Source: Desulfobulbaceae bacterium (GTDB lineage Bacteria > Desulfobacterota > Desulfobulbia > Desulfobulbales > Desulfocapsaceae). Taken from it: DNA of 20,959 nucleotides. This document shows, one piece after another, positions 10,088-17,201 of the stretch. Position 1 is the stretch's first letter; every line of letters starts with the position of its first letter. The stretch is from NCBI GenBank assembly GCA_030599175.1, contig JAUVON010000010.1:1-20959 (forward strand). Reading direction: 5' to 3'. The position numbers and the translations under genes are program-made. The notes under the pieces were generated by a model that saw only the letters and a program-made list of their open reading frames with translations, ran no database searches and was not told the DNA's origin.

Positions 10088-10127
10088 CAAAAAATTATCC
10101 TGTGATGCTATACATTCACAGGATAAT
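10088..10127 (-). terminator. Rho-independent terminator after tuf
   Basis: A perfect 12-base-pair stem, ATTATCCTGTGA (10127-10116) with TCACAGGATAAT (10105-10094), has a 10-base loop and is followed on the minus strand by TTTTTT. It lies 20 bases after the tuf stop. The stem has an AU-rich base, so termination may be partial, letting some transcripts continue into rpmG-secE-nusG. Confidence 0.8.
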
Positions 10128-10146
10128 ATTAATTATCGTGCAATAA

Positions 10147-11337
10147 TCAGGCAACAATCTCACTGATAACGCCGGCACCAACAGTACGCCCACCTTCACG
10201 AATTGCAAAACGCAAACCGACATCCATGGCAATCGGAGTAATCAGCTCAACATCTGCAGCAATATTATCACCCGGCATTACCATCTCAACGCCTTCGGCC
10301 AAAGTCACCACCCCTGTAACATCAGTGGTTCTGAAGTAGAACTGCGGCCGATATCCATTAAAAAACGGAGTATGACGACCACCCTCATCTTTGCCGAGAA
10401 TATAGCATTCCGCCTTAAATTTAGTGTGGGGCATAATGGATTTAGGAGCAGCAAGAACCTGACCGCGCTCAATCTCTTCACGCTTAATGCCTCTAAGCAG
10501 TGCGCCTATATTATCCCCGGCCTGTCCTTCATCAAGGAGTTTACGAAACATCTCAACACCGGTACATGTGGTCTTCTGGGTTTCTTTAATTCCAACAATC
10601 TCAACCTCATCACCAACATGGACAACACCTCGTTCGACCCGACCGGTTGCAACTGTGCCACGTCCTGAGATGGAGAAAACATCCTCTACCGGCATTAGAA
10701 ATGGCCTATCAATCTCACGTTTTGGTTCTGGAATATAAGAATCAATGGCATCCATTAACTCCCAGATGCACTTCGCCGCAGCCTCATCTTCAGGATTCTC
10801 AAGTGCCAGCAGAGCTGATCCCTGAATAAAAGGGATATCATCGCCGGGAAACTCATACTTATCAAGTAGTTCCCGTAATTCCATATCCACTAACTCAATA
10901 AGTTCCTCGTCATCCACCATATCACATTTATTCAGAAACACAACCATGGCAGGAACACCGACCTGGCGTGCAAGCAGGATATGTTCTCTGGTCTGCGGCA
11001 TAGCACCATCAGTTGCAGCTACAACAAGTATAGCACCATCCATCTGAGCAGCACCGGTGATCATATTTTTGATATAATCGGCATGGCCCGGGCAATCCAC
11101 ATGGGCATAATGACGTTTTTCCGTTTCATACTCGACATGGGCAGTGGCGATGGTAATCCCTCGCTCTTTTTCTTCCGGTGCCTTGTCAATATCGCTGAAG
11201 TCAGTAAATTCAGCCTGACCTTTTAAAGATAAGACACGAGTAATCGCAGCGGTCAAGGTAGTCTTGCCATGATCGATATGACCGATAGTCCCAACGTTGA
11301 CATGCGGCTTAGTCCTTTCAAATTTTTCCTTTGACAT
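10147..11337 (-). CDS. tuf: Elongation factor Tu
   Basis: A 396-residue GTPase that delivers aminoacyl-tRNA to the ribosome. GTP-binding motifs in order: [10 protein letters not shown] (19-28, with Ile where many bacteria have Val), DCPGHADY (81-88, including catalytic H85), NKCD (136-139) and GSALLALE (about 173-180). Domains II and III carry [16 protein letters not shown] and [10 protein letters not shown], and the end is [19 protein letters not shown] lies eight bases before the ATG at 11337. It is preceded by four tRNA genes under one apparent promoter, exactly the E. coli tufB arrangement, and followed by a terminator. A second tuf copy, usual in proteobacteria, would be outside this window. 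Identification is certain. Confidence 0.99.
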   Translation of the reverse strand: MSKEKFERTKPHVNVGTIGHIDHGKTTLTAAITRVLSLKGQAEFTDFSDIDKAPEEKERGITIATAHVEYETEKRHYAHVDCPGHADYIKNMITGAAQMDGAILVVAATDGAMPQTREHILLARQVGVPAMVVFLNKCDMVDDEELIELVDMELRELLDKYEFPGDDIPFIQGSALLALENPEDEAAAKCIWELMDAIDSYIPEPKREIDRPFLMPVEDVFSISGRGTVATGRVERGVVHVGDEVEIVGIKETQKTTCTGVEMFRKLLDEGQAGDNIGALLRGIKREEIERGQVLAAPKSIMPHTKFKAECYILGKDEGGRHTPFFNGYRPQFYFRTTDVTGVVTLAEGVEMVMPGDNIAADVELITPIAMDVGLRFAIREGGRTVGAGVISEIVA

Positions 11338-11395
11338 CTTCTTGTCTCCTCAGGCCGTTAAAAAATATTCTTTACGATGATAACTCATACCAGGC

Positions 11396-11471
<76 letters not shown>

Positions 11472-11590
11472 AACTCTATCCCTGTATAAGAAACAACCCC
11501 GATAAACGAGATACGTACCTTGATAAAGTCCTTTCTGAAAATCACGGGATAAGCCGGGACTTCGAAGAAATTGCCAAGGTACTAACAAAA

Positions 11591-11666
11591 TGGAGCGGGA
11601 AACGAGACTCGAACTCGCAACCCTCAGCTTGGAAGGCTGATGCTCTACCAATTGAGCTATTCCCGC
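11591..11666 (-). tRNA. tRNA-Gly (anticodon TCC)
   Basis: Acceptor GCGGGAA (11666-11660) pairs TTCCCGC, discriminator T, encoded CCA at 11593-11591. The anticodon stem TCAGC/GCTGA encloses CTTCCAA, giving TCC. It corresponds to glyT in the E. coli cluster. A 119-base spacer separates it from the next tRNA-Thr. Confidence 0.97.
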
Positions 11667-11701
11667 TCTGGATATTTCTCTCACCACATAAAGAAAAAGG
11701 G

Positions 11702-11786
11702 TGGTGGAGGGGGAAGGATTTGAACCTTCGAAGGCTTGGCCGACAGATTTACAGTCTGTTCCCTTTGACCACTCGGGAACCCCTCC
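11702..11786 (-). tRNA. tRNA-Tyr (anticodon GTA)
   Basis: At 85 bases with a long variable arm this is a class II tRNA. Acceptor GGAGGGG (11786-11780) pairs CCCCTCC, discriminator A, encoded CCA at 11704-11702. The anticodon loop contains GTA. It corresponds to tyrU. Confidence 0.97.
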
Positions 11787-11856
11787 ATGAGAAGTGCCTG
11801 GAATATGCCAGACACAAAGATACCCTTTCTAAAACTTTATAATGTGATACGAAATT

Positions 11857-11932
11857 TGGAGCTGGCGATAGGACTTGAACCCACAACAACCTCATTACAA
11901 GTGAGGAGCTCTACCAATTGAGCTACGCCAGC
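11857..11932 (-). tRNA. tRNA-Thr (anticodon TGT)
   Basis: First gene of the cluster. Acceptor GCTGGCG (11932-11926) pairs CGCCAGC, discriminator T, encoded CCA at 11859-11857. The loop CTTGTAA gives TGT. The T stem has two G-U pairs but is otherwise regular. It corresponds to thrU. Confidence 0.96.
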
Positions 11933-11946
11933 ATACAAGGCAACAG

Positions 11947-11975
11947 AATATACTCACTTCAAACTCTAAATTCAA
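11947..11975 (-). promoter_or_regulatory. Sigma70-type promoter of the tRNA-tuf operon
   Basis: On the minus strand TTGAAT (11975-11970) and TATATT (11952-11947) are exactly 17 bases apart, and the tRNA-Thr(TGT) 5' end lies 14 bases beyond the -10 box. Together with the qmoC terminator just upstream, this marks the start of a new transcription unit. Confidence 0.7.
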
Positions 11976-12083
11976 TATTTATTTTCATCAAAAATGATTT
12001 TTTCTTACCTGATATTCAAACTGATTTTCCTGACCAGAGGGACGAGCATACCTGCCACGTTAAACATGGGATCAGAACCCTCA

Positions 12084-12120
12084 CAAAAAAAGGGCCGGAT
12101 CGTTTTACGATCCGGCCCTT
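12084..12120 (-). terminator. Rho-independent terminator of the qmo operon
   Basis: A perfect 13-base-pair GC-rich stem, AAGGGCCGGATCG (12120-12108) with CGATCCGGCCCTT (12102-12090), has a five-base loop and continues on the minus strand into a run of Ts. It lies 25 bases after the qmoC stop. This is the strongest terminator in the window. Confidence 0.93.
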
Positions 12121-12145
12121 ACATCAACAATAAAGTCTGAAAAGA

Positions 12146-13333
12146 CTACTTTTTAGCAAATGCACTCTCTCGATATTTCTCAAAAGAATATGCGGTTGTC
12201 CTGTAGATAAGATGGGCAAGTTTCGTATAGGGCAGGTAGAGAAAAAGCATCATGATGGATACCAGATGTAAAAAGTATACAATATATCCAAGAGTAGGTG
12301 CTCCAGCCCACCTGAGCAGTTCTGCTCCCAAACCGGTAACACCCACTGCTGTAATTTCCCAGATAAGGAACCAGTCATAAAAAGTTGCTTTGGTATCCTG
12401 CTCCTTTTCGGCCTTCTTTCTGTTGCTCCAGAGCACAGCAATACCAAAAAGCAACGCAACTGCAGAGACATTCGCCAAGATCTTGAACGGATCCATAAGC
12501 AGCATCGGACCGTGCCAGGATGGCCATATCAAACCAATTACATCATTTTTTAACAGAGACCAGCAGGTAACGATGAACAAACCTATAAATGCAAGCATCA
12601 GAGGTTGGTGCCCTCGTACCCTGTCCCTATTATCCGTACATTCCTTAAAACGATCATGGTTCACTATTTCGATAAGCGAAGGCCAAAGAAATTCTTTGAC
12701 AAATTGAACTGCCGACGGCCGGTATTCGGTACTAACACCCTCATTTTCTGCCATCGTTTTCCACATTTTGGTAATTCCCTTATACGCAGAAAACAGACCA
12801 AGTCCCAATGAAGGAACCATGATCAAGACAATAAAAAAGATGTTTTTGGCGTACCATTTAAAACCCCAGTGACCAAAGAACTGCTGATACCCGTGATCCG
12901 CAAATTGTTCCGAAGTTGGAATATGCATGGCACCGGAGATCATCCACATAATGAAAATGACAACAACAGGAATGCCGATAAGCATCGGTAACCCTTTAGC
13001 ACTTGAAGCCAGTTTTGCAAGGGGTGCCGGCCACCCATAAAAAGTATAGGCATAGGCACGAATAGCTCCCAGTACATCCCCGGGCTTCGCACCTCTCGGG
13101 CAGTTCGTCGTGCAGTCACCGCACTGATGGCAGAGAAATACATCTGGATCCGCAAGAAGTTTCTCTTTCAACCCCCACTGAGACCAGATCATTTCCTTAC
13201 GTGGAAACGGTGAGCCATCTTTTGAGAGTGGACACGTTACAGAACAAGTTGCGCATTGATAACACTTTTTGAGTGTGTCGCCTCCAGCCTCTTTCAGAGA
13301 CCTGATAAATTCTAAATCCGGTTGAACATTCAT
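12146..13333 (-). CDS. qmoC: Quinone-modifying oxidoreductase, membrane subunit QmoC
   Basis: A 395-residue fusion of an HdrC-like iron-sulfur domain with an HdrE/NarI-like cytochrome b domain, the membrane anchor of QmoABC. Two [4Fe-4S] motifs are complete: C24-x2-C27-x2-C30-x3-C34 and C68-x2-C71-x2-C74-x3-C78. About six hydrophobic segments follow (roughly 115-134, 163-183, 243-261, 285-303, 320-338, 348-368). Histidines in GHQP (242), LHLV (356) and AHLI (374) are plausible haem b ligands. The family is thought to take electrons from menaquinol and pass them to QmoAB and then AprBA. AGGAGG precedes the ATG at 13333. It is the last gene of the operon, 111 bases after qmoB, with a hairpin in the gap. 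Confidence 0.97.
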   Translation of the reverse strand: MNVQPDLEFIRSLKEAGGDTLKKCYQCATCSVTCPLSKDGSPFPRKEMIWSQWGLKEKLLADPDVFLCHQCGDCTTNCPRGAKPGDVLGAIRAYAYTFYGWPAPLAKLASSAKGLPMLIGIPVVVIFIMWMISGAMHIPTSEQFADHGYQQFFGHWGFKWYAKNIFFIVLIMVPSLGLGLFSAYKGITKMWKTMAENEGVSTEYRPSAVQFVKEFLWPSLIEIVNHDRFKECTDNRDRVRGHQPLMLAFIGLFIVTCWSLLKNDVIGLIWPSWHGPMLLMDPFKILANVSAVALLFGIAVLWSNRKKAEKEQDTKATFYDWFLIWEITAVGVTGLGAELLRWAGAPTLGYIVYFLHLVSIMMLFLYLPYTKLAHLIYRTTAYSFEKYRESAFAKK

Positions 13334-13399
13334 AATCTTCCTCCTGCTATATTATCAATATTTGAATAATCTCAATTTTTGCCTCTGACCGGCATATGA

Positions 13400-13429
13400 G
13401 ACGCTACTGTCATAAGAGACAGCAGCGTC
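13400..13429 (-). other. Hairpin in the qmoB-qmoC spacer
   Basis: GACGCT-N-CTGTC (13400-13411) pairs with GACAG-N-AGCGTC (13418-13429): eleven base pairs, one mismatch, six-base loop. No T-run follows, so it is probably not a terminator. A stem between operon genes often protects or delimits mRNA segments; that role is only a guess here. Confidence 0.6.
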
Positions 13430-13444
13430 ATGATAAAAAACAGA

Positions 13445-15706
13445 TTAGAAGCCTTTGAATGGATTTGGTCCCATCTCAACAATCTCTTCAACAAAATCAT
13501 TGAGTATCTGTGGAATCTTGTCATAATCTGTGATGGCAACCTGCTCGGTGGCACATCGCTCTGGCTCAAGGCCAAGGGTAGACAAAGTATCACCGATATT
13601 TTCCATCCTCTTATCTGCAATCTCAGATCCTTTTACAAAATGACACTGGTAATCATCACCATATTTGCATCCCAGCAGCATCGCTCCATCCATTCCTGCC
13701 GAAAGCGCATCACGAATCCAGGCCATATTAACAGAACCGAGGCATCTAACGGGTATAAAACGTAGCATATGGTTAAGGCCGTTTCGTCTCATACCGGCCA
13801 TGTCCAAAGCAGGATACGCATCGTTTTCACATACAAATACGAGAATCCTCAGGCGATCATCATCATCTTCAGGAACCTCAACAGATTTAATCATTGAACC
13901 GATAAGGTCGATGTTATAATCCGTGAAACCGATGATTCTTTCAGGACATGCCCCCATACAAGTACCGCAACGACGACAGCGGGTCGGATTGGGCAGTGGC
14001 GTTCCCTTCTCGTCATCATCAAGAGCGCCAAAAGGACATTCCTCCGTACATCGCTTACACTGAGTACACCTCTGCATGAAAAAATCAGGATATGTAGCAT
14101 CACCTGAACGTGGATGAACAGAGACCCCACGATCAACTGATTCAATACACTGGATTGCTTTAAGAGCAGCACCCGTTGCATCATCAACGGCCTCTTCCAT
14201 TGTCTCCGCCTTTCTTACTCCACCACAGGCATACACACCAGTGCGCCTGGTTTCATAAGGAAAGCAGATGAAGTGAGAATCGGCATATCCGTCAAAAAGC
14301 TCGAGATCAGAAAATTCGGGCCCCTGACGATAGGCAAGATTAATGGAATAATCATTGAGTGTTGTTGGCTCCATCCCTGCAGCCAGAACAACCATATCTA
14401 CATCCAGAACAATATCTTCACCAAGAAGGGTATCTTCGGCAGCGACGCTGAGTTGGTCACCGTTTTCTGACACCTGCATAACGGCAGCCTTGGTCATGAA
14501 TATCCCATCATTGAGCTGTGCATTTTTATAGAACAGCTCCATATGACCAGGGGTTCTCATATGCTGATACAAAATAAATGCCTTTCCGTCTTCGTTGTCT
14601 TCAACGACATACTGAGCCTGCTTCAATGCCACCATTGAAGTAACAGAGTTGCAGTAAGGGAAATCATTGTCATTGTCTTTGCCTCCGGGACTCTGGACAA
14701 AAGCAACATTTGCAGGAACCTTGCCTTCTTTGGCGAGTTTTTCAAATTCCGCGTTAGTTACAACATTTGTAAGAGTCCCATACCCGAGATGCTCATATTG
14801 TGAAACATCTGCAGGGTTCCAGCCGGTGGCGAGAACAACTGAACCGACTTTTACAGCATCCGGATCAACCTCGACATATGGCTGCAGCCCGGTATTTGGA
14901 TCTTCCAACTCGCCTTTTGCAATTAAGTCTGCATCTTCCGTAGTTACCTTGGCGGGGGCATCCCACTCAGTATCAGTACCGGTAGATTTAAAACTGACTC
15001 CAAAATCTCCAGGTGCACCAGCTATACGGGCGACCTCTGTTCCAGTTTTAACAGTGATCTTATCGCTAGCTGTAACTTGGGCGATCAATGCATCAATTGG
15101 ATTATCCTCCAGATCGGTCCATGGAGCCTTGGTCGGGAAGGACTTTCTCCAACCATTTGCCTTACCACCAAGTACGGAATCCTTTTCAACAAGTATTACG
15201 TTATATCCTGCAGCTGCTGACTCTTTTGCTGCAGTAAGGCCGGCCAGCCCTCCTCCCATAACCATAATAGTTTTATTAATTACTTCAAGGAGATAGGGTT
15301 CAGCCGGTTCAGTCTTCTGTGCACGGGTACATGCCATTCTCATATAGTCTGAAGCAGTTTCCTGTAAATATTCTGCTGCTTCGGCATGGGGCTCTTCGCC
15401 CTCTTCAGGTTTGACTTCTGCCCAGACAACCTGTTCTCGCAAGTTGGCACGAACTGTAATTTTGTCATCACCAAAGTCAAATTCAGCCTCCATAACCCTC
15501 GGTGAGCAGGCACCAATGACGACAGTATTAATACCATCTGCAATATCTTTTTCTATGAGGGCACGACCCTCAGTTCCACAGAGGCATTCATGACTTTTGC
15601 ACTCCATAGACATCTCATCGGTTACGACTTCGGCAAGTGCTTCCATATCGAGCGCGTCCCCGATGCCACAACCAGAACATATATACGAGCAATATGTCTT
15701 ATCCAT
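13445..15706 (-). CDS. qmoB: Quinone-modifying oxidoreductase, flavin/iron-sulfur subunit QmoB
   Basis: A 753-residue soluble subunit related to HdrA, with an extra C-terminal domain. A cysteine-rich N-terminus (C6, C10, C13, C36, C41, C43, C67) precedes the FAD-binding Rossmann motif GGGLAG (151-156). A second nucleotide-binding part contains ATGWNP and AAGMEPT. Two ferredoxin-type clusters are complete: C547/550/553/557 and C577/580/583/587. Residues about 618-753 form an MvhD-like domain with C626, C655, C680 and C688. The family carries electrons between QmoC/QmoA and AprBA, and flavin-based electron confurcation has been proposed. It starts six bases after qmoA ends; the last two qmoA codons plus its stop, AGGAGGTAA, form its ribosome-binding site, which suggests coupled translation. 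Confidence 0.97.
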   Translation of the reverse strand: MDKTYCSYICSGCGIGDALDMEALAEVVTDEMSMECKSHECLCGTEGRALIEKDIADGINTVVIGACSPRVMEAEFDFGDDKITVRANLREQVVWAEVKPEEGEEPHAEAAEYLQETASDYMRMACTRAQKTEPAEPYLLEVINKTIMVMGGGLAGLTAAKESAAAGYNVILVEKDSVLGGKANGWRKSFPTKAPWTDLEDNPIDALIAQVTASDKITVKTGTEVARIAGAPGDFGVSFKSTGTDTEWDAPAKVTTEDADLIAKGELEDPNTGLQPYVEVDPDAVKVGSVVLATGWNPADVSQYEHLGYGTLTNVVTNAEFEKLAKEGKVPANVAFVQSPGGKDNDNDFPYCNSVTSMVALKQAQYVVEDNEDGKAFILYQHMRTPGHMELFYKNAQLNDGIFMTKAAVMQVSENGDQLSVAAEDTLLGEDIVLDVDMVVLAAGMEPTTLNDYSINLAYRQGPEFSDLELFDGYADSHFICFPYETRRTGVYACGGVRKAETMEEAVDDATGAALKAIQCIESVDRGVSVHPRSGDATYPDFFMQRCTQCKRCTEECPFGALDDDEKGTPLPNPTRCRRCGTCMGACPERIIGFTDYNIDLIGSMIKSVEVPEDDDDRLRILVFVCENDAYPALDMAGMRRNGLNHMLRFIPVRCLGSVNMAWIRDALSAGMDGAMLLGCKYGDDYQCHFVKGSEIADKRMENIGDTLSTLGLEPERCATEQVAITDYDKIPQILNDFVEEIVEMGPNPFKGF

Positions 15707-15712
15707 TAATAA

Positions 15713-16972
15713 TTACCTCCTGGAAACCTGAATTGCCTTAAGGGCAGCTGCAGTTGATGATTGAGTGGTAGTAACAACATCCGCAGGTTTTTTTGCACAT
15801 CCTGCTGCTATCATTGCTTTTTCGAAATTTGAAATGACAAAACCGTTATCATCCATATCCAACGGTACAGGGGCGCCCTGTATATCCAGAGATGGCTGCA
15901 TACCGGTTGCCAGAACCGCCATGTCAACCTTTTGTGAAACTTTTTCAGCAGTCAGTGCATTTTCAGCAATAACTGTTACACCACCATCGGCTTCAGGCAC
16001 GATATCTGCAACTTTTCCTTTAATAAAAACGGCATTCTCATCCGCCATCCGAGCTTCCCTGAACTTCTCATACTTCCCGGGAGTTCTAAGATCAATATAG
16101 AAAACATAGATCTGTGCATCAGGGTACTGATTACGCACATATGTCATCTGTTTGAAGGTAGCCATACAGCAGATATGTGAACAGTATTCAAGGTGATTCT
16201 CGTCCCTTGATCCCGCACACTGTACAAATGCAATAGATTCAATCTCTTTGCCATCCCCGGGACGCACAATAGAACCACCCGTCGGTCCACCTGGTGCGGC
16301 CATACGCTCCATCATCATATTTGTGATGATACCATCCGACTCGGCATACTTGAGATTTTCCATTTTTGTTGGCTCATATGGAGTCCATCCGGTTGCCCAG
16401 ATAACTGAAGCAACATTAACCGTTACTGTCTCAACCTGCATCTCAAGGTCAACAGCATTGTATTTACATGCAGCCACAACAGCCTCAGCTCCTGCCTGAC
16501 TTAGAGCATCTTTTTTAATGACGTAACGCCTGGGAAATGCCATCTCATGGGGCAGATATGCAGCCTTGCACTTATCCATTCCTAAATTGAATTCATTATC
16601 AATTTCATCGGGACAGGCGTCACTGCAGTCGCCACATGCGGTGCAGTTGCTGTTCACATAACGTGGAGCCTTCTCCAGCGTTACTTCATAATTACCAGGA
16701 CCACCGGAAACAGATTTAACTGTTGTCATGGTGTACGTTCTAATCCTGCGATTCTCTTTTATACGACGGAAATTAATTTCAAGCCCGCAGCTGGGGGGAC
16801 AAAGTTTAGGAAAGTACTCATTTAACTGTGCTACCCGCCCGCCAAAACTTGCATCTTTTTCGACAAGAAATACATCATTTCCGACTTCAGCGGCTTCCAA
16901 AGCAGCAGTCAAACCGCTGATGCCTCCGCCTACGACCAATACTGCACCGGAAGTGCCATGCTCGTCAGTCAT
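15713..16972 (-). CDS. qmoA: Quinone-modifying oxidoreductase, flavoprotein subunit QmoA
   Basis: A 419-residue HdrA-like flavoprotein, the usual length. The FAD-binding fold begins VLVVGGGISGLTAA (GGGISG at 15-20), with FLVEKDASFGGR downstream. A cysteine cluster, C110-x2-C113-x2-C116-x3-C120, could bind a [4Fe-4S] centre, and further cysteines occur at C58, C62 and in CSHICC (264-269). ATGWTP and ATGMQP mark the second dinucleotide-binding lobe. With QmoB it forms the cytoplasmic arm of QmoABC that docks to AprBA. GGAGGT precedes the ATG at 16972. It lies 229 bases after aprA, beyond a terminator and a second fold, so it may have its own promoter, though I see no clear one. Confidence 0.97.
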   Translation of the reverse strand: MTDEHGTSGAVLVVGGGISGLTAALEAAEVGNDVFLVEKDASFGGRVAQLNEYFPKLCPPSCGLEINFRRIKENRRIRTYTMTTVKSVSGGPGNYEVTLEKAPRYVNSNCTACGDCSDACPDEIDNEFNLGMDKCKAAYLPHEMAFPRRYVIKKDALSQAGAEAVVAACKYNAVDLEMQVETVTVNVASVIWATGWTPYEPTKMENLKYAESDGIITNMMMERMAAPGGPTGGSIVRPGDGKEIESIAFVQCAGSRDENHLEYCSHICCMATFKQMTYVRNQYPDAQIYVFYIDLRTPGKYEKFREARMADENAVFIKGKVADIVPEADGGVTVIAENALTAEKVSQKVDMAVLATGMQPSLDIQGAPVPLDMDDNGFVISNFEKAMIAAGCAKKPADVVTTTQSSTAAALKAIQVSRR

Positions 16973-17050
16973 ACCTTACCTCCATGATTGCTCTTAAAAT
17001 AGTGTACTATCGACAGATTAAACTCTACTAAACAGATTACTTTTGAAACA

Positions 17051-17120
17051 GGTGAAAACTATTTTAGCTTAGGTTGACCAGGGCGCTTTCACCCTCTAAC
17101 CAACATAAGCTAAAATCACC
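17051..17120. other. Large imperfect inverted repeat upstream of qmoA
   Basis: Ten paired bases, TTTTAGCTTA (17062-17071) with TAAGCTAAAA (17106-17115), are extended outward by GGTGA/TCACC (17051-17055 with 17116-17120) across a bulge and inward by GGTT/AACC. At the tip on the minus strand AGGGTG pairs with CGCCCT around the tetraloop AAAG. No T-run follows. It sits between the aprA terminator and qmoA, so it could be a leader structure of qmoA or a binding site. Confidence 0.65.
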
Positions 17121-17131
17121 TTCCACAGACT

Positions 17132-17168
17132 AAAAAATCTCCAGGAGTCAATACGACCCCTGGAGATT
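17132..17168 (-). terminator. Rho-independent terminator after aprA
   Basis: A 14-base-pair stem with one G-U pair (17168-17155 with 17149-17136; outer part AATCTCCAGG/CCTGGAGATT) and a five-base loop is followed on the minus strand by TTTTTTA. It starts 33 bases after the aprA stop. It separates aprBA from qmoABC, either fully or as an attenuator that makes more AprBA than Qmo. Confidence 0.9.
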
Positions 17169-17201
17169 AACTTACATCATATCAACAGTATTCCCTGTCA
17201 A

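Noticed and set aside
10981..11337. GHIDHGKT instead of GHVDHGKT in EF-Tu as an antibiotic-resistance change
   Set aside because: Val to Ile at this place is a conservative family variant; the other catalytic residues are normal.
11918..12133. Plus-strand 71-codon frame near the tRNA promoter
   Set aside because: It overlaps a tRNA, a promoter and the qmoC terminator, and has no supporting features.
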